A DNA stretch of 34,237 nt from a virus. The stretch lies in IMG/VR virus record IMGVR_UViG_3300035698_028461, positions 1-34,237 of that record. One strand, 5' to 3'. Numbering within the stretch: position 1 is the first letter of the stretch; each line of letters begins with the position of its first letter. The position numbers were made by a program, and so were the translations under genes. The notes beneath the pieces were generated by a model. The model was given only the letters and a program-made list of their open reading frames with translations. It searched no databases and had not been told where the DNA came from. Of this stretch, positions 1-7,900 are shown piece by piece.

Positions 1-160
1 CTAGAAGATGAACTATTGCTAGAAGATGAACTAGAAGATGAACTATTGCTAGAAGAACTAGAAGATGAACTATTGCTAGAAGATGAACTTGAAGATGAAC
101 TATTGCTAGAAGATGAACTTGAAGATGAACTATTGCTAGAAGATGAACTTGAAGATGAAT
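1..160 (-). repeat. 30-bp tandem repeat encoding a Ser/Asn linker
   Basis: The heptamer TATTGCT (plus strand) recurs at 14, 44, 71, 101 and 131, giving periods of 30, 27, 30 and 30 bases. In the coding strand each 30-base unit gives ten residues, nine Ser and one Asn; the 27-base unit has lost one codon. All periods are multiples of three, so the frame is kept. It is cut by the window edge. Confidence 0.93.
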
Positions 161-1211
161 CTTCATCAAACGTAACCAAAGAATCCCAAAGGCTATTATA
201 TGTGGCTTTGATCCATGCCGCCGAACGAGCAATTGAGGATATGCGTACTTCATCTATAATCGCATCGGCATAAACCGAATAATGATTATAACCCAGCTGT
301 AATGCAGCTGATGAACCTGTATTAATTGATCCACTTGCATTTGATGAACCATCATCAACGCCATCAAGATAAATTCTTCTTTCACTTCCATCATAATACC
401 CAACTACATAATGGAATGCAGCAGTATCAATATCAGTGTCACTATCTGTATAGGTGTCAGTGGTCCCAAAACAAAAAAAGCGATATTTTCCAACTCCGGC
501 ATCATTAGCTAAGATATAGTTATTTTCGGAAACTCCATCTCCATTTTCAACAAGCGGACCCGCCGCCGTATCTCTAATTTTCGCTACCGCTTCAACCGTA
601 ATTGCTGCTGATGGTTTTAAGGTCGCAGATGTGCCGCAATCTATGTAGTCATCAGTTCCATCGAAATCGATTCCTTTGCCAATTTTGCCGTCAACCAAAT
701 CGGCTGTCAGCATGGTGCCATCAGGAGTGCCGTCATTGGCGTTTGATGTGGAATCTTTTATGGCGTCAGCCCCATCCCCATTAGGATCTTGAGCCATATG
801 GTAAACGCCTTTAAAATCACTATCCCAAACATTGTGGGTTACGGCATTGGTGGTATCACCAATATAGGACGTGTTGTCTGATTGTGCGGAGTCGTAGTAC
901 AGGTATATGACAGTATCAGCAGAACTTGAAACAGACGGAACTTTGACATGAAGCCATGCCACTTCACTGGCATCATCCCATTTCTCGATTTCACAATACA
1001 GCTGAGTGGTGCCATCCGAACTTGTGACGGCTATTTTTTTACGGTTGGCATCAGACGTAAGCTCATCAAAGACGGCAGAAACATCCACATCCCCGATTCC
1101 GGAAGCGGTTGACAACTTCACCATAACAGGGAAATCCGTCAAGGTCGCATCGACAACCGTATTTGTGATGGTGAGTTTAAGTCTGTTCGCCCATGTGCCT
1201 AACCAAGCCAT
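1..1211 (-). CDS. DUF2341-LamG adhesin/tail fibre, 3' end off the left edge
   Basis: Open frame of 403 codons starting at an ATG with a good ribosome site (AAGAGGA) inside the end of the upstream gene and running off the window with no stop. Residues about 10-110 resemble DUF2341. Residues about 130-330 form a LamG/concanavalin-like fold: VYHM, then a GKGIDFDGTDDYIDCG strand near 178-193, YLDG near 281-284, and the typical ending DEVRIS..ARS..WI...YN near 320-340. From about 352 onward it is almost pure Ser with regular Asn, encoded by a tandem repeat. DUF2341-LamG pairs are usually extracellular carbohydrate-binding modules. Being last after the tail genes fits a receptor-binding or side fibre. 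The Ser-rich part is probably a flexible linker to a missing C-terminal domain. Confidence 0.8.
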   Translation of the reverse strand, partial: MAWLGTWANRLKLTITNTVVDATLTDFPVMVKLSTASGIGDVDVSAVFDELTSDANRKKIAVTSSDGTTQLYCEIEKWDDASEVAWLHVKVPSVSSSADTVIYLYYDSAQSDNTSYIGDTTNAVTHNVWDSDFKGVYHMAQDPNGDGADAIKDSTSNANDGTPDGTMLTADLVDGKIGKGIDFDGTDDYIDCGTSATLKPSAAITVEAVAKIRDTAAGPLVENGDGVSENNYILANDAGVGKYRFFCFGTTDTYTDSDTDIDTAAFHYVVGYYDGSERRIYLDGVDDGSSNASGSINTGSSAALQLGYNHYSVYADAIIDEVRISSIARSAAWIKATYNSLWDSLVTFDEDSSSSSSSSNSSSSSSSSSNSSSSSSSSSNSSSSSSSSNSSSSSSSSSNSSSS

Positions 1212-1220
1212 GATATCCTC

Positions 1221-1643
1221 TTAAGAAATTCCGTCTTTCCATCCAATAGTAGAAGTTCTTCTCATTCCTTCTTTACCATATGGAAATTTACGAACAGTAA
1301 TATCTCCTACCTTATATTTATTTCCTCGTGAAGCTACTAAGGTTATCCTGTAAGAATTCACCATATCTTTTTTACACCCAAGGCCATACATATGAGCGAG
1401 AAGCAAATTTTGGCTATTTAATGGCTTCTTAGCGCCAATAAAAAAATTGTATTTTTCATAATTTTTAAGTTGAATAATATCATTACTATCAGGTAAGAAT
1501 AATTCAAGAGTTTCAATTCCAGAAGGACATTTTTTCCATCCTGGATATTCAAATGATCCACCATCAAATATAGATCCATCACTAAGATGAGCACGATAGA
1601 TCATCTGATAGTCAATTCTATGTTCAATATTTTGTTTTATCAT
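1221..1643 (-). CDS. Hypothetical phage protein, 140 aa
   Basis: ATG start with AGGAAG about 8 bases upstream. I do not recognise the family. The protein is soluble, with no signal peptide or membrane segment. It has aromatic/Gly stretches (FEYPGWKKCPSG near 32-43) and a basic C-terminal third (GNKYKVGDITVRKFPYGKEG). Its stop lies 9 bases before the adhesin start and supplies that gene's ribosome site, so the two are probably translationally coupled. A fibre-attachment or tail-tip role is only a guess from position. Confidence 0.7.
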   Translation of the reverse strand: MIKQNIEHRIDYQMIYRAHLSDGSIFDGGSFEYPGWKKCPSGIETLELFLPDSNDIIQLKNYEKYNFFIGAKKPLNSQNLLLAHMYGLGCKKDMVNSYRITLVASRGNKYKVGDITVRKFPYGKEGMRRTSTIGWKDGIS

Positions 1644-1671
1644 AATTGACTCTTCCTTTTTAGTTTAGTTC

Positions 1672-2310
1672 CTAAGAATACGTTACATAAACACACAGAA
1701 CTGGATTAACTGACATCGGATTTGCTGTATTTGGTACAAGAAGCCTCATATTCCAATAAACCATTTTCGAAACATGAATTGGCTCTGTGTCAAGTTCAAC
1801 TGAATTATCTACACCATCTCCAGCTAAAGGAGTGCCGTCCCATTCTTCTCCAGGAGCAGAATTTGTAGTGACTATAGCCCTGATCATAGAATTATCAGGA
1901 GTTCCACTCCCTAAACATTCAGAAGTTATTGTGTCCAACGAAACAGAATCCCATGCTTGTAAAATGGGAATACTATCTGATGTTCCATCAATCCACGCTC
2001 CATATGCATACCTATAGTTTCCGCCTGAACCATCATTGGCATTTGAACCTCCCAAATAAATTCTTTTCCAAACGCCTTCATTATAACCTTTAACACATTG
2101 TCTTGGAGCTTCAACATCTCCTGATTCAGGAATTTTAAATACCATTTTGGTTATTACTGAATCTCCATCTTCAACAGTTGAAGCTAAAAAAGCAATTCGA
2201 TCATTAATTGCATCAAGAATCTTCCAATTACTATCGCCAACTTCATTGCCATAGTTATGCTGGTGATTCTCGGAATTATTATAGAGAATGACTATAGTTG
2301 GAGCTGGCAT
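1672..2310 (-). CDS. Putative virion structural protein, 212 aa
   Basis: ATG start with GGAAGTGAG upstream. No family is recognised with certainty. The sequence is rich in Gly, Asn, Thr and Ser with alternating hydrophobic residues, as in beta-rich tail or baseplate-periphery proteins; examples are GGSNANDGSGGNYRYAYG near 89-106 and EEWDGTPLAGDGVDNS near 155-170. There is no membrane segment or catalytic motif. It lies between another beta-rich structural gene and the adhesin gene on the same strand, which supports a tail-tip location. That role is inference. Confidence 0.7.
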   Translation of the reverse strand: MPAPTIVILYNNSENHQHNYGNEVGDSNWKILDAINDRIAFLASTVEDGDSVITKMVFKIPESGDVEAPRQCVKGYNEGVWKRIYLGGSNANDGSGGNYRYAYGAWIDGTSDSIPILQAWDSVSLDTITSECLGSGTPDNSMIRAIVTTNSAPGEEWDGTPLAGDGVDNSVELDTEPIHVSKMVYWNMRLLVPNTANPMSVNPVLCVYVTYS

Positions 2311-2357
2311 AATCTCACTTCCTTCAGTAAAACTTTAAAGCTTTAAAAAACAATAAT

Positions 2358-3341
2358 TTAAGAACCTTCCGCATACAATTTAAATTTGACCGTGTTACTG
2401 GTCTTAGCGGCAGTTCCAGCAGGAACAACTTCTTTAATCCATACGCCAGCAGAACTATGAGTAGTTGTAAAAGTAACTGTTTCTCCGACCTGCCATGTTC
2501 CGCCCCATCCAGCAGAACGAAGAACGAAATAATAAGCCCCTCCGCCAGCACTTGCATTCACTGGAGAAAAATCAGAAGCTGTGGATCCTGTTCCTATTGC
2601 GCCCGTATTTGCTCCAGAAACAGTAAACGTATTGGAAGAAGTAAATGTAAGCGTCCAATCATCACTTACTGATCCAACATTATTTACCTCAACGGGATAA
2701 GTTGTTTCATCGTATGTCCCGGAAGCTGAAACTTCAACCCAAGAACTTGTAGCGGAAATTAAATTCCCAAGATCTATAACTCCAGAAACAAGAGAATTCT
2801 GGCTTGCAGGATAAGTGCTTCTTATTCCCGCAGTTGTGATAATTGTAGCGGTATTACCAAGCCAAGATATTCCTCCGGAAGCTTTGACTGTTAAAAATTC
2901 TTCACCTCCGCTGTTATCTGTTAAGCGAATTATTGATCCATTATAAACTCCAGTTGGAGTATCAAATAGAGCAGTGAGGGTGGTTGCGTCTGTAGCTGCA
3001 ACTGAAGTTAAATATCCAGTACCTAACCAATCAGTATAATCATCTGCTTCTTCTTGAGTATCTGTATCGGTTCCAGCTTTAAGCCGAAAATAATCTCCGC
3101 CAGAAGACTGAAAAGATATCCAAATTCGACTGTTCGCAGCCGTTTCATCTGAAGCATTTTTATTTCGAAAGAAGAATTTTCTATATTTTGTAGTTCCATT
3201 CGTCCTATCTGTTTGTGAAACATTGTTGAACATGTTATTCAGGACATTGCTTGAAACTTGATTATAGCTTTGTCTTCCTCCATTTGCTCCAGCATCACTA
3301 ATCACCATACTCTTATGAAGCACAAGATCACTACCTTCCAT
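2358..3341 (-). CDS. Putative virion structural protein, 327 aa, beta-rich
   Basis: Starts at an ATG one base after the stop of the upstream gene, so it is likely translated by re-initiation. The N-terminal region (about 1-130) is mixed. Residues about 190-327 are rich in Thr, Ser, Gly and Val with several WxVG/GTW strands (WGGTWQVGETVTF, AGVWIKEVVPAGT), which resembles an Ig-like or jelly-roll beta-sandwich near the C terminus. No enzyme motif is seen. Position after the tape measure and tube-like genes suggests a tail-tip or decoration component. The family name is not recognised. Confidence 0.72.
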   Translation of the reverse strand: MEGSDLVLHKSMVISDAGANGGRQSYNQVSSNVLNNMFNNVSQTDRTNGTTKYRKFFFRNKNASDETAANSRIWISFQSSGGDYFRLKAGTDTDTQEEADDYTDWLGTGYLTSVAATDATTLTALFDTPTGVYNGSIIRLTDNSGGEEFLTVKASGGISWLGNTATIITTAGIRSTYPASQNSLVSGVIDLGNLISATSSWVEVSASGTYDETTYPVEVNNVGSVSDDWTLTFTSSNTFTVSGANTGAIGTGSTASDFSPVNASAGGGAYYFVLRSAGWGGTWQVGETVTFTTTHSSAGVWIKEVVPAGTAAKTSNTVKFKLYAEGS

Positions 3342-3342
3342 T

Positions 3343-3765
3343 TTAAGCCTCCTCTCCTACCAATTTGTAATTCAAAATATTGTTTGCATAAGTTGGAACA
3401 AAGTCCATAATCAAAATCTTATATGTAGGAATATAAAGATAAATAATTTCTGAATCAATTGTTTCATTACCAAGATCTTCATAAACAACTCTTGTTTGAG
3501 AATCTCTTTCGGCAATTGGAATAAAATCAATAAAATCAACAATCTTATTTAATGCAGCTCGTTTTTTTATCTCTTCAACCTGAGTTTGCGTAAGTCCTTC
3601 TATATTAATTAAAAGCTTTTTTCCATTTATATCAACATCAACAATTCCTCCGCTAATAGTTCGCTTATAAGATCCATATTTCTGAAATTGCTGAGTATAG
3701 CTTTCTGGATTAACTTCTAAGACTAGATCGGCAATCTTTATGTTTTGTAAATACTGTTCTGCCAT
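3343..3765 (-). CDS. Putative tail protein, 140 aa
   Basis: A small conserved-looking protein between a tube-like gene and a beta-rich structural gene. It starts with a LxIxIADLVLEVNP-type strand, followed by QKYGSYKRTISGGIVDVDINGKK near 28-50, a mix of short strands, and a central helix (QVEEIKKRAAL). The stop is 1 base before the next start. There is no membrane segment or known catalytic motif. The fold and position are compatible with a small tail hub or tail-tip adaptor, but I cannot name the family. Confidence 0.7.
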   Translation of the reverse strand: MAEQYLQNIKIADLVLEVNPESYTQQFQKYGSYKRTISGGIVDVDINGKKLLINIEGLTQTQVEEIKKRAALNKIVDFIDFIPIAERDSQTRVVYEDLGNETIDSEIIYLYIPTYKILIMDFVPTYANNILNYKLVGEEA

Positions 3766-3774
3766 TTTAAGCCT

Positions 3775-4947
3775 CTAATTTTGAATCATCATGAAGAACT
3801 TATCAGGCCCATAAGCATAAAAAGGAACTGAATCAGTAATTAAATCATTATTCCCTCTTAACATATGGAGCATTGTTCCATAACGAATATTATTAAATGA
3901 AAATACATATGCGTTATCAAACTGGCGACCATCAGTCATCGTTATAGAAAGATTTTGCATTGTATCTCCAATATATTTATTATATGCCACTAAACTTTCT
4001 TCCACTAAACTGAATTGCCCATAAGAAGAAAAATTCTGCATAAAAATCTTCTGTGGGGTACTATCCATGAATTTGCCTGATGATATATTAAGAGTATTTG
4101 AAATTTGAAAATAAATCTTCTCAACATCAAGCCAATTATTCATTGAATAGCAATTGACATCCAATAGACTTAATAAAGAATTTGAATCAACAGCAGTGGA
4201 AGGAGAAGCGAGTTCAATCACATCTGTATTGATTGCTGACATTTCAAATGAAGAAGTTATTTCATTTGTTTCAGGTACGCCATTAAACACGAAGTCAGAA
4301 AACGTAACTCCATTAAATTTGAAATAATCATCTGATCTATTAATAAGCATAGTTAAGCTTTCAGTAAGATAATAACAAAAACCATCTCTATACCGATAAA
4401 TAATGTCGATCGTATTGCCTCCACTAGCTACAACCCCATACACTAGGTCCTGCACAACGTGCGAGGACGCTGTAGTGCCCTCCTGGCCCCTAACAGATAC
4501 ACTTACCGCCCCATTACTGATGGTTGTTATGGCTATATATTCCCCGCCAACAATAATTCCATCAACATTATCAAATTCGCCTTCTTTAAATTCTGTAATG
4601 GTAAATGAAGTTTCCGACACGCCTACATTTCCAGCAAGCTGACCAGTTACTATCCTCCAATGTTCAGAACTTTTAGCAAAGGCAAAATCTGTAAGCGTAT
4701 TCTTTTTACCAACAAGAACTTCAAACAAAGTATTCCAGCCATCATTGCCATAAGTCATTTCAAAATTAACTCTACCTCCAGAACTTTTAACTCCTGGATT
4801 CCTAGACTTAGGCGTGGGAGAATTAAATTCTTTAGCTTTATTGTAATTGATGTTTGTGATTATCTCCTCAGAAATTAAATCAACAGTAAAATCCTGAGAA
4901 GTAGCATCCATCCCAAACGAAGGTTCTTTTGAAAAAGTACAATACAT
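3775..4947 (-). CDS. Tail-tube-like or distal tail protein, 390 aa
   Basis: First gene after the tape measure, where siphophages usually encode distal tail proteins. Residues about 43-75 carry the pattern SPTPKSRNPGVKSSGGRV, then acidic and aromatic residues, then LFEVLVG. The 659-residue tail-tube-like protein has the same spacing (HKRTTGVESAGG, then FETWFKHALG), so the two look distantly paralogous. Residues about 128-170 hold a small beta-module (GGEYIAITTI, VRGQEGTTASSHV) of a type often seen grafted onto phage structural proteins. A second tube-like ring protein that adapts the tail tip is the likely role; this is inference from pattern and order. Confidence 0.65.
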   Translation of the reverse strand: MYCTFSKEPSFGMDATSQDFTVDLISEEIITNINYNKAKEFNSPTPKSRNPGVKSSGGRVNFEMTYGNDGWNTLFEVLVGKKNTLTDFAFAKSSEHWRIVTGQLAGNVGVSETSFTITEFKEGEFDNVDGIIVGGEYIAITTISNGAVSVSVRGQEGTTASSHVVQDLVYGVVASGGNTIDIIYRYRDGFCYYLTESLTMLINRSDDYFKFNGVTFSDFVFNGVPETNEITSSFEMSAINTDVIELASPSTAVDSNSLLSLLDVNCYSMNNWLDVEKIYFQISNTLNISSGKFMDSTPQKIFMQNFSSYGQFSLVEESLVAYNKYIGDTMQNLSITMTDGRQFDNAYVFSFNNIRYGTMLHMLRGNNDLITDSVPFYAYGPDKFFMMIQN

Positions 4948-4949
4948 GA

Positions 4950-7900
4950 TTAATGAAGCCTTGTTAGTCTTTCAGTTTCAAGTTCTTTTCTGAGATCTCT
5001 TAAGACAGAAACCTTCCCCTGTATAGGATATTCTTTATTAGATCCTTCTTTTTCAACAACAATAGTTAGTGTTCCAAAACTTTCTTCTTCCCGAACACTG
5101 GCCTGGGGAGAAGTCGTTGCTTCTGCTTCCTGTACTTCGCCACCGCTCTGAAAAGTTTGAGCTCCTTGATCAACTGAACGCTCATACGCTTCCATGCCTT
5201 TTTTAGATAAAATATATGAACCAGCCGGTAAATAAGTGGGAATTCTATCAACACCCTTTGGTCCCTGAAAAGTTCCTATGCCGTTTGGAACAGCAGATGT
5301 TGTACCACCACTATTAAGTCTTGATAGTGCAGCCAGATTTTTTTGAGCAACAGCAGGAGGAATATATCCTTCTCCATGAGAAACTCTTGCGGGAACATAT
5401 CCGCCACTGGCAAATTTCTTTATTAATCCACCACGATAACTTCCACTTGGATTAGGAATTTCTCCTTCTGTTTTTATTTTAATATGTATCGTATGAGGTT
5501 TACTCGTCAATTCATCAATCTTCTTTTTAAATTCATCAACTTCTTCTATTGCGTCTTTAATTGATTCATGATTTAGCTCAATTCCCGAACTTGCAATAGA
5601 TTGCAATTCACCAATAGCTATTTTAGCCTGAGCAACAAGTTTATCTAGTGTTTCTATGTGGGTAGTAATATTGCTTCCCAATTCATTAGCAACTTTTTCT
5701 CTTTCTATATTTAATAAACCAAAATTTTTATTTATCAAATCGAGATTAGCAAGCTGTTCATCTTCAGCTTTTTTCAGAAGACGACTTTCTTTTGTAGCTG
5801 AGGTTTTTCTAGTTACTGCGACAAGTTTAATTTTTTCAATTTCTTTGTTATATCTTTCTTCAGCTTTTTGCTTTGCCCCTTCATATCCAGCTTTTTGTTT
5901 ATCTAATTCCACCATTGCCTCTTCAAGAAGATCAATTCTTGCAGCTTCAGTCAAATTAGTATTTTTTAGAGCAAGTTGAATCTTTTCATATTCTTTTTTT
6001 GCAGTTTCAGCAGAACCTTCATAAGCCTTTTTTACTTCTTCAAGACCTTCTATTTGTTTTGTAATTTCTTTAATTATTTTTCGTTGAGCAGTTTCAACTT
6101 CATAGCCAGAAGTTTTCCCCTGTTCCGCTAAACGACTTAGCCTTCCTTTAAGTATATCCACTTTATCAGATGCAATTTCAACAGATCTTATTGCTGAATC
6201 CATTTTAATGCTAATTTTTAAATCTTTAACTTTTTCAAGGCTAACTCTTAACGAATTAATATATCCTTCTGTAGCTTTAATTGCTGCTCCGCCTTCTTTA
6301 TTTAGTCTAACAGCTTCAGCAATTAAATCATTAAAAAGTTTTGAATTTGATGCTCTATCTAAACTCAACATCCTGGAAGTCAATGCGTACACATCTTTTG
6401 TGAATGACTTTATAGCTTTTGTTTTACTCAAATTCTCTAAAGCAGATGAAATTTTCACAATAGTAATATTCATTGATTGTAAAGATTTTCCATTAGCGTC
6501 AAGAGGTCCTTTGGCTTCTTCCATTACCTTGGCAAATTCAGCATAATTTTCATTTCCCTTTTTCATTGCAGCTTCATTTTTAGCGAGGGCATTTTTATTT
6601 CGCGCTAGAGATGCAGTCAATGAATCATATTTTTTCTGAAGTTTCTCTACATTTTTTATTTCCTTCAATTGTTGTTCAGTTATTTCATATCCCTTGTTCT
6701 TTAAATCTTCCATATTACCAATCATTTCTCCGATAGTAATATTTAAAGTGTCTCCAACTTTCATTTTTTGTTCCATTGTTCTTGTGCCAGCTTCAATTGC
6801 TGCCGAAGCAACTCCTTCTATTGTACTTGATTTTTCAATCAAATTATAATTTTCTTGCAAAACTCGATATCTTTCCTGCAAGACTGGAATCTGACTCTGA
6901 AGTGACTCTTTAAAATTTCTTAAATCATCAGCGAAATTTTTCGGAAGAGCAGGATTCTTTAAAGCTTCGGTTAATGCCTTTACACTGTCTTCTGACTCTT
7001 TAATTCGTCCAGCAACATGAACCATTTCAGATTCTATGATGGAAGCAGTTCCCTGAAACGCCACTTCTAATCGGCGATTAGCTTCTGTAAAATTTGCAAT
7101 ACCTTTCCCTACAGCTTCATATGGGTTAAATCGCTGAGCCAATTCTCCCCAAAAATTGTATTTCGAAACTATATCATCCAATTTATTTTTCATTAATTCA
7201 AATTCTTTTCTTAAAATCTGAACTTTTTTAGCATTTAAAGCTGTTTTTTGAATTTTATTATATTCTTCAAGCTTTAATGATAATTCAGTAATTATTTCAG
7301 TAAAATCACTTGTTGCCTGAATATTAACGCCAAGAATTTGTGCAGTATTTTTCAATTCTTCTTTCCAAGTATCTGATGATTCAGAAACATTATTAATCTT
7401 GTCCCGCATTTGATCAAATGCCACTATTGATTGTTTAATCTGAATAGCTTGGCCTCTTAACGCTTTTATTTGATCACGAGTTTTTTCTTCCCATCTTATT
7501 ATGTTCGTAATTAAAGTAAGGATTGCAATGAACACAGCAGAAAAGGCAATAGCTTTCATTACAGATGAAAGACCAACAAATGCAGATCTTAATCCATTTA
7601 CAGCGGCTCCAGTTTTAGACATTACCTGAGGCATATTTTTAAAATTATCATTAACCGATTTTTGAGTTGCATACCCTTGCTTAAAGGATTTATTAAGACC
7701 AACGACTTCTTTTCCTAAACCCTTTAATCCACCTCTAAATTTACCGGAAGTATTCTCAGTTTCAAGAGCCACTTCTCCAAAATCACGAACACTTCTTCCT
7801 AAATTAACAAAAACACCCTTAGTCCATTTAGCTACTTTCCCAAAATTAAGAAAAGCTAATCCGAGAGCTACTATTGCCCCTAAGTATCCGCCAATTTTAA

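Noticed and set aside
1-160. Possible CRISPR-like array
   Set aside because: The repeats are contiguous with no unique spacers, and they encode a Ser/Asn linker in frame.
16-273. Plus-strand ORF of 85 residues made of Leu/Glu/Asp repeats
   Set aside because: It is the reverse reading of the Ser/Asn tandem repeat in the adhesin gene. The repeat keeps several frames open, and there is no ribosome site.
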